A DNA stretch of 64,000 bases from the NCBI GenBank assembly GCA_031551135.1, contig JAVBOA010000022.1, positions 95,393 to 159,392 on the forward strand, in the 5' to 3' direction. Source of the stretch: JAITVM01 sp031551135 (GTDB taxonomy: Bacteria; Bacillota; Clostridia; Lachnospirales; JAITVM01). The notes under the pieces are model-generated. The model was not told the DNA's origin, did not search any database, and saw only the letters and a program-made list of their open reading frames with translations. This document shows, one piece after another, positions 43,849 to 53,875 of this stretch. Numbering within the stretch: the stretch's first letter is position 1; every line of letters begins with the position of its first letter. Position numbers and translations under genes: made by a program.

Positions 43849-45576
43849 TTAGCATAAGATTAAATCAAGCTCATCTTCTTCTAAAGTTTCTTTCTCCAAA
43901 AGTGATTTTGCAATATCGTCTAAAAGAACAAAATTCACATTAATCAAAGACTGAGTCTCTGTATATAATTTATTTAGGATTTCGATACATTCCTGCATGA
44001 TTTCTTTATCGTCTTTAAATATGCTTGTATTTATAAGCCCGGTTTTTTGGCTCATGCCGTATTTTGTAATATAATCTTTCGCAATAGAGGTAGCTTTTTC
44101 GATATCATTGGCCGCACCGGTAGTGATATTTTCTTCGCCGAAAACAAGCTCTTCAGCGACTCTTCCGGCGAAACTGACCATAATTTGCGCCTCTAATTCT
44201 TTTTTAGTGTAATACATTTTATCCGGCGGAATATTGAGCGAAAAACCTCCGATACCCTTTGTGCTTGGGATAATCGTAACTTTTGTCACGGAGTTTTCGG
44301 GCAGTAAAAGTTTTGTTACAAGTGCGTGCCCTGCTTCATGATAAGCCGTTATTTTTCGGTCTTTTTCTTTTATATTGGAGCGGTCTTTCTTTTCGCTTCC
44401 TGCGATTATCGTATAATAAGCTTTATTGAAATGCTCTGCCTTAACAAATTCCGATTCGTCTTTTGCGGCAAAAATGCAAGCTTCGTTTACAAAATTCTCA
44501 AGCATTGCGCCGCTGAAATAAACGGTTTGTTTTGCGAGATATAAATTATCGACTTCCTCGGAAATCGGCTTTGATTTTAAATAATAATTCAAAATCATTT
44601 CACGGGCATTTAGATCGGGCAGACCGATTTCGATATGTCTGTCAAAACGTCCCGGTCTCAAAAGAGCTTCATCTAATGTATCGATACGGTTTGTGGCGGC
44701 GATTACGACAATGCCGTTACTGCTCGAAAAACCTGACATTTCGGTCAAAAGCGCATTCAATGTCTGGTCGCGTTCGTCGCTTGCCCCATTGTTTCCGAGG
44801 GTACGTTTTTTGCCGATTGCGTCAATTTCATCTATAAAAATAACGGCTTTTTCCGATTCGCGTGCTTTTTTAAATAAATCACGGATTCTGGAGGCTCCTA
44901 CACCAACGTACATTTGAATAAAATCCGAGCCGCTTACGGCATAAAAAGGAACGCCTGCTTCTCCGGCAATAGCTTTTGCCATCAAAGTTTTACCGGTTCC
45001 CGGAGGTCCGTAAAAAATCAATCCGCGCGGCATTTTTGCTCCATAACGGGAATATTTTTCGGGCTGTTTAATAAAATCAATTATATCTTCAACGCTGTCT
45101 TTTGCCTCTTCATTACCCGCTATATCTTCGAATTTAACGAGCGTTTGGTTGGAGGCGGACTTTGAGTCTACTACAGCCATAGCGGTTTTTTCGTGGTTTT
45201 TTGAGGTTATTTTTGCAATATAAAAAAACATAATCCCGAAAAAAGCTATGCTAAGAAATGTCTGGACTGCCGAACCCGTAGAATAAGTTGTTTCTTCAAC
45301 ATCTACATTAGCTTTTAATAAATCTTCTTTTAAGGATTCTTTTCTGGGATTGTCTGTTAATATGTAATTTTCATTGTCTTTTAATTTAAAAGTAAGCTTT
45401 GAGTTGTCCGACAAAATGACTTTTTCAACATTGTTATTTTTGACTTGTTCCAAGAATTGGTTGTATGTATATGTTTCGGCTTCTTTTTTGTTAATAATCA
45501 TGACAAATGCCATAATCACGATTACCCAAAAAATAACGCTTAATTTAATAAGCTTATCCTTGTTTATATTTCGCAA
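43849..45576 (-). CDS. ftsH: ATP-dependent zinc metalloprotease FtsH
   Basis: 575-residue membrane-bound AAA+ protease for quality control of membrane and short-lived proteins. Transmembrane segments are near residues 10-28 and 108-124. Walker A is GPPGTGKT, Walker B VIFIDEID, the arginine-rich SRH region RPGRFDRHIEI, and zinc site HEAGH with the distant aspartate in TTGAANDIEKA. The C-terminus is short, without the usual charged tail, so it may be a second FtsH paralogue. The start is TTG with AAGGGGGGT 8 nt upstream. Confidence 0.93.
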   Translation of the reverse strand: MRNINKDKLIKLSVIFWVIVIMAFVMIINKKEAETYTYNQFLEQVKNNNVEKVILSDNSKLTFKLKDNENYILTDNPRKESLKEDLLKANVDVEETTYSTGSAVQTFLSIAFFGIMFFYIAKITSKNHEKTAMAVVDSKSASNQTLVKFEDIAGNEEAKDSVEDIIDFIKQPEKYSRYGAKMPRGLIFYGPPGTGKTLMAKAIAGEAGVPFYAVSGSDFIQMYVGVGASRIRDLFKKARESEKAVIFIDEIDAIGKKRTLGNNGASDERDQTLNALLTEMSGFSSSNGIVVIAATNRIDTLDEALLRPGRFDRHIEIGLPDLNAREMILNYYLKSKPISEEVDNLYLAKQTVYFSGAMLENFVNEACIFAAKDESEFVKAEHFNKAYYTIIAGSEKKDRSNIKEKDRKITAYHEAGHALVTKLLLPENSVTKVTIIPSTKGIGGFSLNIPPDKMYYTKKELEAQIMVSFAGRVAEELVFGEENITTGAANDIEKATSIAKDYITKYGMSQKTGLINTSIFKDDKEIMQECIEILNKLYTETQSLINVNFVLLDDIAKSLLEKETLEEDELDLILC

Positions 45577-45766
45577 TAGTATTACCCCCCTTGATATACT
45601 AGCAATAATAAAAATGAATTTAAATTAATTGCTTAATTGCTTCTATAAATTTATCGGCAGAATTTTTTTAAAGAATATATTTTTTATAAAAAAGCCAGAA
45701 TATTATTTTGGCAATGAAAATTTGAGCAGAATTACTTCTATATAAGGACAAGGGAGGGCGCAGTGC

Positions 45767-45803
45767 AAAAAAAGACCTTGCGAAAAGTTTTATTTTCGCA
45801 AAG
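45767..45803 (-). terminator. Terminator of the small membrane-protein gene
   Basis: On the minus strand, TTTGCGAAAA pairs with TTTTCGCAAG around a short loop and is followed by GTCTTTTTTT. Confidence 0.75.
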
Positions 45804-45816
45804 CCTTATAAAGTTA

Positions 45817-46368
45817 TTATTCCTCGCAGTAATTATCGACCATGGCCAAAACTCTTCTGAGTCCGAGAATTCCCATAACTAACGAAATTAGTAAATCAAA
45901 CAAAAAGCCGAAATCTTTGATCAGAAAAGCAAATACATAAAAGAGATTTTCCAAAGTAATAGGAATTTGCTCTTTATACATATCAATTGTGACAATGCCG
46001 AAATTCATGAATAAGATGAGTACTATTGAAAATGAAAAAATGAAAATTTTACCGTAAAGCCTGTCTTTCGGACCTTTAAAAAGAGCATAGCCAAAAAATG
46101 ACGCGAAGCCGACTATAAACGCTAAATATGAAAAAATCCAACCCAAATACAGCACAATAGCCCACGGAATAATCCCGACTGCTGCGCCGATAAACGCCCC
46201 CAAAGCTCCGGTTAAATAAGAGGCGGCGGAAGGCTCGTCGTAATCGTTTCTGTAATACTCATTTTGGTTAGTTATTTCCGATTCATAGCTTTCCTCTTCA
46301 AAATCTCTGTTGTCCGGATAATTGCCGTCTTGCAGAATAATCCCCCCTGATAGTAAAAAATTCGGCAT
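45817..46368 (-). CDS. Hypothetical membrane protein, four predicted membrane segments
   Basis: Up to 183 residues. An acidic hydrophilic N-terminus (NRDFEEESYESEITNQNEYY) precedes four hydrophobic stretches at about residues 50-72, 78-96, 107-126 and 140-173. No family recognised. The ATG at 46368 has no ribosome site; the only good site, AGGGGGG, lies inside the frame, 6 nt before a CTG codon at 46335-46333, so translation may start there. It sits alone with its own terminator between ftsH and the BofC-like gene. Confidence 0.6.
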   Translation of the reverse strand: MPNFLLSGGIILQDGNYPDNRDFEEESYESEITNQNEYYRNDYDEPSAASYLTGALGAFIGAAVGIIPWAIVLYLGWIFSYLAFIVGFASFFGYALFKGPKDRLYGKIFIFSFSIVLILFMNFGIVTIDMYKEQIPITLENLFYVFAFLIKDFGFLFDLLISLVMGILGLRRVLAMVDNYCEE

Positions 46369-46485
46369 TATAATACTATTTAAGATTTATCGAAAAATCA
46401 GCTTTTGTATTTTTATGCCGCCGAATAGGGTATCGGCGGTTTTGTATTTTTTTATTACACGGCCAAACGAGTTTATTTTATACTA

Positions 46486-46523
46486 ATACTATTTTTTTTT
46501 ATTCTTTAAAAAGGAAATAGTAT
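46486..46523. repeat. Short palindromic repeat
   Basis: ATACTATTTTTTTTTATTCT, then TTAAAAAGGAAATAGTAT. It lies 10 bp after the BofC-like gene stop and may act as its terminator. Confidence 0.7.
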
Positions 46524-46533
46524 CAGCAAGATT

Positions 46534-47133
46534 TTATGATTCGTAATCCTCAAGCATTCGGTCAAGATTATCTTCTCCGACAACATTTATCCCTTTTAAC
46601 AATTGCTCCTGAATCTCAATAGGAAGGGTGCTGACAGGGGTATCGGTAACTTCTTTCAAATTATTTCCGTTTATCTCATTTTTATAAAAAACAGCGACAT
46701 AGCCGTTCAAAGCTCCGATAATATAATATTGATTGCTCATGCCTTCAAGATTTTTGCGCATAATAACTTGATTATTTTCAAAAGAAGAAATTTCCCATTC
46801 CGAAAAAAGCTGAGATAATTCAACTTCGGTTTTGCCATAAAGAAAATATGGAGCGTCCTCCTCTGTTGTGTCTGTTTTTCCGTCCGCCAAATGATGGTAT
46901 TCATAAATAAATTTAGTGTTTTCGTTCACTTTTTTCTGTTCGTTTGGCATAATAATTTCTATTTTTGTAGTCGGCGGCACCGAAGGCAAAGCCTCCTCGA
47001 TATTCGCTTCTATATTTAATTTATTCATATTTTTATTTTTGTCTTTAACGAGATTAAATCCTAAAATAACGCCGGTTGTAACGATTAAAACAGCGATTAT
47101 AATAATAGCGGCAAGCCGTAAATATTTTTTCAT
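46534..47133 (-). CDS. BofC C-terminal-domain-like membrane-anchored protein
   Basis: 199 residues. One N-terminal transmembrane helix (about residues 4-25) leads to an extracytoplasmic part. The last about 60 residues fit the BofC C-terminal domain: YYIIGALNGYVAVFYKNE, then TPVSTLPIEIQEQLLKGI and a LEDY end. In Bacillus BofC inhibits SpoIVB signalling to sigma-K; here the N-terminal BofC domain is not evident, so the role is uncertain. ATG at 47133 follows GGGAGGA. The next gene upstream is SpoVB-like, in keeping with a sporulation-linked set. Confidence 0.7.
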   Translation of the reverse strand: MKKYLRLAAIIIIAVLIVTTGVILGFNLVKDKNKNMNKLNIEANIEEALPSVPPTTKIEIIMPNEQKKVNENTKFIYEYHHLADGKTDTTEEDAPYFLYGKTEVELSQLFSEWEISSFENNQVIMRKNLEGMSNQYYIIGALNGYVAVFYKNEINGNNLKEVTDTPVSTLPIEIQEQLLKGINVVGEDNLDRMLEDYES

Positions 47134-47229
47134 TTTTATTCCTCCCAAAATATGTATATTTATATTTTTGACAGGAATAAATTTTTTAAACTATTAATGT
47201 ATATTTTTTCAATATATAATCCGGAAAAA

Positions 47230-48837
47230 TTAAATCAAATTCAGATGTTCTAACGCATAAAGAATTTTATTGCCCATAGGCATTGATAAAATATCACCTT
47301 TTTCCAAACCTTTTAGTAATAGCAATGCCACGAAGTATGTAAATAAACTGACTGATATAGAGAAAACAACGCTGATTGTGTTATTTTTTGTAAGGAACAT
47401 TGTTGAATGATAAAAAGTATAGCAAGCGATACCCATTATGCACGAGGCAAAAAACGGTTTTATGAGTATAGATGAAAAATTTAATTTAATATTCGTGTAT
47501 TTAATGAGAAAATAAATATCGATTAAAGCGGCTAGGGCGTAACAAAAAACTGTTGCGATAACCGAACCGGAAACATTTATTTCCCAAATCGGAATAAGCA
47601 GATAATTCAGCGGTATTTTTAATATAGCGCCGCAAAGCGCCGCAAACGCCGGTACAGCCACCCGGCCGATACCTTGCAGCATTCCCGTTGTAATCTGCGT
47701 GAGTGCAAGAAAAATAACACTGACCGCGCCGATTTGCAGCAAAATTCCGCCATCGCTGGAAGTTGGAAAAAGCATTGCTATAATAGGAGAACCCAAAATT
47801 CCAAGCCCCATTGCCGCCGGAATAGAAAGCAGCATTGCAAGCCTCATTGCGGAATTTATTTTTCGGTGAACTTCGGCTAAATCACCGAGTTTAAATGTTG
47901 CGGCAATCGACGGAAGCGCCGCCGTTGCCAAAGATGTTGATATAGTAACGGGAAGTGTTGTAAGCACATAATATTTTCCGCTTAACTGCCCGTAAAGCCT
48001 TGCTGCTTCATCACTTGTATATCCCGATGAAAGTAAAAGATTATTTACCATAAATATATCGATAATATTTGTAATACTGAAAATCGCCGCTCCGATGATA
48101 ATCGGTCCGGAGATTTTTACAAGCTCACTGGCGATACTCATATCGGATTCATAATTTTCTTTATTTTTATCGGATTTTACGCGGCGAGTCATTTTTGGTT
48201 TAGCCAGATTATAAATAATAATTATTACACATAATCCGGCAAAAGCACCGATTCCGGTACCGGCAGTGCCGCCAGCCGCCGCTGCTTCAATGCCTTTGGG
48301 CTTGAATTGCCAAGCCAATAGAACGGAAAAAAAAGCGTTTATAACTTGCTCTATCAATTGCGAAACCGCGGTCGGTACTGAATTTCCCAAGCCTTGAAAA
48401 TAACCGCGGAACGAGGACATTATTGTAACAATAAAAATTGTAGGAGCGAGTGTCAGTATAGTGTATGTGGCTTGCGGCATGTTTATTAAATCCGCAAAGC
48501 CCTTAGCACCGAAAGCAAGAACCAAAGAACATATTAAACCGGCCGTACCGCCTACAATCAAAGAAACTTCAAATACTCTGTTCGCATTGCGGTATTGTTT
48601 TACGGCTATGCGCGTGCTGACCATTCGTGAAATTGCCGCAGGCAGACCTGCCGATGAAAAAATCAGAAAAAAAGTATAGATATAATACCCGCTGCCATAA
48701 TACCCGTTTCCCTGATCGCCCAAAATAGCTGTCAGAGGAATTCTGTAAATAAAGCCAATGAATCTTGAAATCAAAGATGCAGCGGCCAAAATCGCCGCCT
48801 GTTGCACAAAACCGCCGCTTTGTTCCTTTCTATTCAT
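47230..48837 (-). CDS. SpoVB-type oligosaccharide flippase family protein
   Basis: 535-residue polytopic protein with about 14 membrane segments, of the MOP/polysaccharide transport group that includes SpoVB and MurJ. The N-terminus has AAILAAASLISRFIGFIYRI and the GYY repeat typical of the SpoVB branch. It probably flips lipid-linked sugar precursors across the membrane. ATG at 48837 follows GGGGTG; GTG at 48846 overlaps that site. It lies 15 bp after typA on the same strand. Confidence 0.87.
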   Translation of the reverse strand: MNRKEQSGGFVQQAAILAAASLISRFIGFIYRIPLTAILGDQGNGYYGSGYYIYTFFLIFSSAGLPAAISRMVSTRIAVKQYRNANRVFEVSLIVGGTAGLICSLVLAFGAKGFADLINMPQATYTILTLAPTIFIVTIMSSFRGYFQGLGNSVPTAVSQLIEQVINAFFSVLLAWQFKPKGIEAAAAGGTAGTGIGAFAGLCVIIIIYNLAKPKMTRRVKSDKNKENYESDMSIASELVKISGPIIIGAAIFSITNIIDIFMVNNLLLSSGYTSDEAARLYGQLSGKYYVLTTLPVTISTSLATAALPSIAATFKLGDLAEVHRKINSAMRLAMLLSIPAAMGLGILGSPIIAMLFPTSSDGGILLQIGAVSVIFLALTQITTGMLQGIGRVAVPAFAALCGAILKIPLNYLLIPIWEINVSGSVIATVFCYALAALIDIYFLIKYTNIKLNFSSILIKPFFASCIMGIACYTFYHSTMFLTKNNTISVVFSISVSLFTYFVALLLLKGLEKGDILSMPMGNKILYALEHLNLI

Positions 48838-48852
48838 TAAAAACACCCCAAA

Positions 48853-50670
48853 TTATTTCTTTTTCGCTTTTAGCCTTAGGTTACTGTCTAATATAGATTT
48901 TCTCAAGCGTAAACTAATTGGTGTCACTTCTACAAGTTCGTCGTCCGTAATAAATTCCAAGGCTTGTTCCAAAGATAAAACTTTTGGCGGAGAAAGCCTC
49001 AGCGCATCGTCTGCGCCAGATGAGCGCATATTTGTAAGATGTTTCTTTTTGCATACATTTACTTCCATATCTCCCGATTTTGCATTAACGCCGACAATCA
49101 TTCCGGCATAGACTTTTGTTGCGGGAGCTATAAATAATTCGCCGCGTTCCTGAGCGTTATAAAGACCGTACGCAACAGCTTCGCCTTGTTCGAAAGCGAT
49201 TAAAGAACCTTGCGGACGCATAACGATATCGCCTTTATATTCTAAATATCCGTCGAAAATCGAGTTTAAAATACCTGCGCCTTTTGTATCTGTCAAAAAT
49301 TCCTGCCTGTAGCCGATAAGCCCACGAGCCGGAATCGAAAAAATCAATCTTGAGTATCCGCCTTTTGCCGGTGACATATTTATAAGCTCACCTTTACGGC
49401 TTCCAAGCTTTTCTATTACAATCCCTACGCTTTCTTCGGGCACATCTATTGTAACATTTTCCATAGGTTCGTGTAATTTTCCGTCTATTTCTTTATACAA
49501 AACCCGCGGCTTCGAAACCTGAAATTCATAGCCTTCACGGCGCATATTTTCGATTAATATGGAAAGATGCAATTCGCCGCGCCCCGAAACCTTGAAAACT
49601 TCGGTTTTATCGGTTTCTTCAATTCGTAAACTCACATCTGTATTAAGCTCTTTAAAAAGTCTTTCGCGAATCTGACGGCTTGTTACATATTTTCCTTCCA
49701 GTCCGGCAAAAGGGCTGTCGTTTACAATAAAATGCATAGCGATTGTCGGTTCGGAGATTTTCACAAAATTCAAAGGCGTATCAAGTTCCGGAGAACAAAT
49801 CGTATCGCCGATATGAATATCTTCAATTCCCGCTATTGCTATTATAGAACCTATTGTTGCCGATTCGACTTCAATTCGCTTTAATCCGTCAAACTCGAAA
49901 AGCTTAGTTATGCGGACTTTTTTATTTTTAAATTTATCATGAATATTTAAAACCGTAACATCGCTTCCGACTTTAATTATTCCTTGTTCAACTTTTCCGA
50001 TTCCGATTCTGCCGACGTATTCGTTGTAATCGATAGTGCTGATCAAAGTCTGCATAGGCGCATCGGCATCACCTTCGGGAGCCGGAATATGCTGCAAAAT
50101 AGCATCAAAAAGCGGTTTCATATCGGTAGATTCGTTTTCAAAATCAAAAAAAGCAATTCCTTTTTTCGCAGAAGCAAATACAAACGGTGAATCAAGCTGA
50201 GTATCGTTTGCGTCCAATTCCATAAAAAGCTCTAAAACTTCGTCAATTACTTCGTGCGGTCTGCCTTCTTCACGGTCTACTTTATTTATACATACAACCA
50301 CAGGCAAATTTAATTCAAGAGCGTTATTTAAAACGAATTTTGTTTGGGGCATAGGGCCTTCAAATGCATCAACAACGAGAATTACGCCGTTTACCATTTT
50401 TAAAACCCTTTCGACTTCGCCGCCGAAATCTGCATGTCCGGGCGTATCGATTATATTAATTTTTACACCTTCATAAGTAACTGCAGTATTTTTGGATAAA
50501 ATGGTTATTCCGCGTTCACGTTCGATATCGTTAGAATCCATGATTCGCTCTTCAATAACTTGATTTTCTCTAAAAGTTCCGGATTGTTTTAATAAACAAT
50601 CTACCAATGTTGTTTTGCCGTGGTCTACATGGGCTATAATCGCAACATTTCTTACATCTGTTCTTACCAC
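48853..50670 (-). CDS. typA: Translational GTPase TypA/BipA
   Basis: 605-residue ribosome-binding GTPase related to EF-G and LepA, used in ribosome assembly and stress. G1 is AHVDHGKTT (residues about 13-21), G2 ERGITI, G3 DTPGHADF, G4 NKVD. The TypA-specific C-terminal domain contains RGLIGYRQEFLTDTKG. The length is normal. The start is GTG with AGAGGAGA upstream. Confidence 0.95.
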   Translation of the reverse strand: MVRTDVRNVAIIAHVDHGKTTLVDCLLKQSGTFRENQVIEERIMDSNDIERERGITILSKNTAVTYEGVKINIIDTPGHADFGGEVERVLKMVNGVILVVDAFEGPMPQTKFVLNNALELNLPVVVCINKVDREEGRPHEVIDEVLELFMELDANDTQLDSPFVFASAKKGIAFFDFENESTDMKPLFDAILQHIPAPEGDADAPMQTLISTIDYNEYVGRIGIGKVEQGIIKVGSDVTVLNIHDKFKNKKVRITKLFEFDGLKRIEVESATIGSIIAIAGIEDIHIGDTICSPELDTPLNFVKISEPTIAMHFIVNDSPFAGLEGKYVTSRQIRERLFKELNTDVSLRIEETDKTEVFKVSGRGELHLSILIENMRREGYEFQVSKPRVLYKEIDGKLHEPMENVTIDVPEESVGIVIEKLGSRKGELINMSPAKGGYSRLIFSIPARGLIGYRQEFLTDTKGAGILNSIFDGYLEYKGDIVMRPQGSLIAFEQGEAVAYGLYNAQERGELFIAPATKVYAGMIVGVNAKSGDMEVNVCKKKHLTNMRSSGADDALRLSPPKVLSLEQALEFITDDELVEVTPISLRLRKSILDSNLRLKAKKK

Positions 50671-50729
50671 TAAAATTTCTCCTCTATGTTATAAAGATTT
50701 AAAAAAAAGTACTTGAAAATTCGATTCTG

Positions 50730-50761
50730 ATAATATTTCCATTTTGATATGGAAATATTAT
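50730..50761. repeat. Perfect 13-bp palindrome upstream of typA
   Basis: ATAATATTTCCAT/ATGGAAATATTAT with a 6-nt spacer. Related in sequence to the TTTCCA variants of the palindromic repeat. It lies 60 bp before the typA start. Confidence 0.65.
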
Positions 50762-50879
50762 TATTGTTAAAATTATGCAATGAAAAAAATAACAATAATA
50801 AATAAAATAAATTTAGCATTTTACAAAAATATCAAGAACTCCAGATATTTTAACACAAATCATAAAAAAAATACAATAA

Positions 50880-50936
50880 ATACTATTTCCATTTTGAAAA
50901 TAGCATAGATACTATTTCCATATTGAAAATAGTAAT
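50880..50936. repeat. Two tandem minimal palindromic repeats
   Basis: ATACTATTTCCATTTTGAAA plus ATAGCAT, then ATACTATTTCCATATTGAAA plus ATAGTAAT. Each is a reduced form lacking the GATAGAAAAAAAT core. They lie between the cold-shock terminator and typA; the rest of 50671-51060 holds no gene. Confidence 0.75.
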
Positions 50937-50967
50937 AAATTTAAACAAAACTAAAAATATTTTTAAA

Positions 50968-51000
50968 CAAAAAAATGTCTAAAAGATAATCTTTTAGACA
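50968..51000 (-). terminator. Terminator of the cold-shock gene
   Basis: On the minus strand, TGTCTAAAAGA/TCTTTTAGACA with a 3-nt loop is followed by TTTTTTTG. Confidence 0.9.
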
Positions 51001-51060
51001 AGGGATAGTGCAAATAATCAGTATATAATCAATGCACAACGGCACTAAATTCGAAATTGA

Positions 51061-51261
51061 TTAAATTGCATTAACATTAGCTGCTTGAGGACCTTTAGTC
51101 CCTTCAACTATTTCAAATTCAACTCTTTGACCTTCTGTTAATGTTTTGTAGCCTTCAGATTGAATAGCTGAATAATGTACGAAAACGTCACTATCGTTTT
51201 CAAGAGATATAAAGCCAAAACCTTTTTCTGCGTTAAACCATTTTACTGTACCTTGTTTCAT
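51061..51261 (-). CDS. csp: Cold-shock protein
   Basis: 66-residue single cold-shock domain, an RNA chaperone. RNP1 is KGFGFI and RNP2 VFVHYSAI; it begins MKQGTVKWFNAEKGFGF. The start is ATG with TAGGAGGA upstream. Single gene with its own terminator. Confidence 0.96.
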   Translation of the reverse strand: MKQGTVKWFNAEKGFGFISLENDSDVFVHYSAIQSEGYKTLTEGQRVEFEIVEGTKGPQAANVNAI

Positions 51262-51611
51262 TAAGTAAAATCCTCCTAAAAAATAAATAAATAAGTTACA
51301 ATTGATAGATTAACACACATTATACAGACTGTCAATCAGATTTTTATTGAAATTATTAGTTATTGTGAAAAATAAATATATTATTTGTAATAAATAAGAA
51401 GTTTTGAAGCAAAATTATTATTAAAACACGCTATTACAGATTGAATTTTTACTTTTGTACATATAGTAATTAAAAAATATTGGAAATAATTATTTATACA
51501 GCAATTTGCTGAAGCGCGGCTTCAAATGTAGCCTAAGTTTTATTCAATTTACATTTTTTGAGAAATAAAATATTGCATAAACGGAAAATCAAAATGTATA
51601 CAGCAAAATTC
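51262..51611 (-). other. Gene-free region between csp and rnhA
   Basis: No credible gene. The first about 70 bases upstream of csp contain TATAAT on the minus strand (near 51322-51327) as a probable -10, followed by a 5' leader as usual for cold-shock genes. The remainder is AT-rich without clear structure. Confidence 0.4.
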
Positions 51612-52076
51612 CTAATACGAATAATTTTCGTCAACCAGCAAATCTTTTTCCAATATGGCTTGTCTTGCCAAAAAATCACAGCGGTTGTTAAATTCGTTAT
51701 CGGCGTGACCTTTTACCCAAATAAATTTGATATTGTGAATTTCGATAAGAGATAGAAGCCGCTCCCACAAATCGGGGTTTAGGGCTTTGTCGTCCTTGTT
51801 CCGCATCCAATTATTTTTTTGCCATTTTTTTGCCCAGCCTTTGTTAATTGCATCGATTATATATTTGGAATCAGAATAAAGTTCAATCTCGCATTTCTCT
51901 TTCAAAAGCTCGAGCGCTTTTATTACGCCCAAAAGCTCCATTCTATTATTGGTTGTATATTTATAACCGGCCGAGACTTCTTTTTTCTTGTCATTGTAAA
52001 TAAGAATCGCGCCGTATCCGCCCGGGCCGGGATTATTTGTGCAAGCGCCGTCTGTATAAATTGATATTTTTTTCAT
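51612..52076 (-). CDS. rnhA: Ribonuclease HI
   Basis: 154-residue nuclease cutting RNA in RNA-DNA hybrids. The acidic active-site residues are in YTDGACTNNPGPGG (aspartate near 6), NNRMELLGVI and YSDSKYII, with a later aspartate in VKGHADNEFNN. ATG at 52076 is preferred since TGGAGG lies just before it; ATG 52088 is in frame. It starts 15 bp after the diguanylate cyclase gene stop. Confidence 0.95.
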   Translation of the reverse strand: MKKISIYTDGACTNNPGPGGYGAILIYNDKKKEVSAGYKYTTNNRMELLGVIKALELLKEKCEIELYSDSKYIIDAINKGWAKKWQKNNWMRNKDDKALNPDLWERLLSLIEIHNIKFIWVKGHADNEFNNRCDFLARQAILEKDLLVDENYSY

Positions 52077-52091
52077 ATTAGCCTCCATTGA

Positions 52092-53654
52092 TTAATTTGC
52101 GGCTCTTTCGTATTTAGTTTTTTCCGCCAAATCTTTGCCTTTAAAATTTCTTTTGCTTTCATACATCAAAAAATCAGCCTTATCTATAATATTGTTAATT
52201 GGTTCTTCTATGTCATATTTAATTGCAAAACCCATAGAAATGCTTGGTGAGCCAAAAGGCTCCTCGTTTGTTTCTTTGCATTTTTGGTAAACCGTTTCGA
52301 GAAAACGAATAGCTTTTATTTCGGTAGCGTTTGGAATCAGAATCATAAATTCGTCGCCGCCTTGCCGCGTTACAACAGAATCTTCGGGCGCGGATAATTT
52401 TAAAATATTTGCGGCTAAGACTATCAGAGAGTCTCCGGCTTTATGGCCGTAAGTGTCATTTGTCTGTTTTAAACCGTTTAAATCGCACGAAACTACACAT
52501 AAAGGTAAATATTCGTCATTATTGTACAAGCAGGACATAGTGTGGAAATATCGCCGATTATATAAATCCGTGAGAGGGTCACGGTTAGCCATATTTTCCA
52601 AATCTTTTTTTATTTTATTGAGCTCGATAATTCGTTCGCGTTCGGTTGTGGTGTTAGCGATTTCGATAAAATTGCCAATTTTTACACCTTCGCTGTTTTT
52701 TATATCTGTTTTAGATATTCTAAAATATTTTTCCAAGTCGCTCGACGAAAGAAATTGTAAAATCTGGCGGTCACCTTCATAAATAAAACGCACTTTATTG
52801 GTTTCGACCAATTCTCTGATTATATCATCGAAATAACAATTCCTGAATTTTAGTTCGTAGGGTTTGAAAAGCCTTTCGGCTTCCGGATTGTATTCTATAA
52901 TCCTACCGTCGGTTTCGGTCACAAAGCAGGCAATTGTCATTTGCTGAAACAGCGCGTCTTGTGCAAACAAAATCGAATCTTCAAGCTCTTCCGAAGTCAC
53001 AGCTATATAAAACAATATACTTCCCGCGCATATCCCGATAAGTCCGATATTGAAGTTTTTGGAAAAATCGCTGATACATAAAAGTTGTGCTACCGAATTT
53101 ATAAGAAAACCGGCAGAAATCGTTATATATTGGGTTCTGGCCATAGAGTGTACAGATCTGTACCGCTTTAATAAAAGAAAGAGCGGTATTACAGACAGCG
53201 CTAAGCAATATAAATAATCGACATAGAACCAGATTCCGTTTGTAAATATTATCTGCTTTCTGTCAAATATTTTTTGCATTTCTATATTCGAAAAAAAGAA
53301 ATTTAATGCAGAATTATTGACAGCAAAAACGAAATTCATAGCGGGCATTACAAAGAATGTTAATATTAGCGATTTACGCAATTTAAAAATAGGGTTTATT
53401 AATTTTATATAAAAAATTAAGAGCGACGAAATAACAAAACTCTTGGCGGCTATCCCCAGAGAATACCACAGAACCGCAAGCTCTTCAATATATTCAGTTA
53501 AATAAAAAATATGGATTATCAACCACAGAATTAAGAATAGATTTGAGAATAATAAGAAGTCGTTGCTATTGAATTTTTTTGGGTTATGGAATAGTTTTAA
53601 GCTGAAATAAACGAACACAAGTAATAAACATAAGTAAACTAACAAATTTGTCAT
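52092..53654 (-). CDS. Membrane diguanylate cyclase (7TM-type sensor, PAS, GGDEF)
   Basis: 520 residues. About seven hydrophobic helices fill residues 1-225. A PAS-like domain follows (CFVTETDGRIIEYNPEAERL), then GGDEF with NRRYFHTMS and active-site RQGGDEFMILIP. The arginine of an RxxD inhibitory site before GGDEF is missing, so product feedback may be weak. It makes c-di-GMP, which usually controls motility and attachment; flagellar rod genes are in this window. ATG at 53654 has AAAGGAG 8 nt upstream. Confidence 0.9.
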   Translation of the reverse strand: MTNLLVYLCLLLVFVYFSLKLFHNPKKFNSNDFLLFSNLFLILWLIIHIFYLTEYIEELAVLWYSLGIAAKSFVISSLLIFYIKLINPIFKLRKSLILTFFVMPAMNFVFAVNNSALNFFFSNIEMQKIFDRKQIIFTNGIWFYVDYLYCLALSVIPLFLLLKRYRSVHSMARTQYITISAGFLINSVAQLLCISDFSKNFNIGLIGICAGSILFYIAVTSEELEDSILFAQDALFQQMTIACFVTETDGRIIEYNPEAERLFKPYELKFRNCYFDDIIRELVETNKVRFIYEGDRQILQFLSSSDLEKYFRISKTDIKNSEGVKIGNFIEIANTTTERERIIELNKIKKDLENMANRDPLTDLYNRRYFHTMSCLYNNDEYLPLCVVSCDLNGLKQTNDTYGHKAGDSLIVLAANILKLSAPEDSVVTRQGGDEFMILIPNATEIKAIRFLETVYQKCKETNEEPFGSPSISMGFAIKYDIEEPINNIIDKADFLMYESKRNFKGKDLAEKTKYERAAN

Positions 53655-53773
53655 ACGCAATTCTCCTTTTGCTGATTATGACTATACTAAGCTCCATTAA
53701 AAGCGCATCATGCATTGCTCAGAACGCTTCGTGCCCTCTTGCACTCGGTTTCTGAGATATTTAATGGCTGATT

Positions 53774-53815
53774 ATACTATTTTCATTATAAAGGATAGAA
53801 AAATGAAAATAGTAT
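53774..53815. repeat. Short (42 bp) ATACTATTTTC palindromic repeat
   Basis: ATACTATTTTCATTATAAAG, then GATAGAAAAATGAAAATAGTAT, two A shorter than the copy at 38260. It lies between ispD and the diguanylate cyclase gene. Confidence 0.85.
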
Positions 53816-53875
53816 TAGTATCAGAAAAGATTCATAAGCATAAAAGCGGTAAATATATACAGTAGTGACTTTGTA

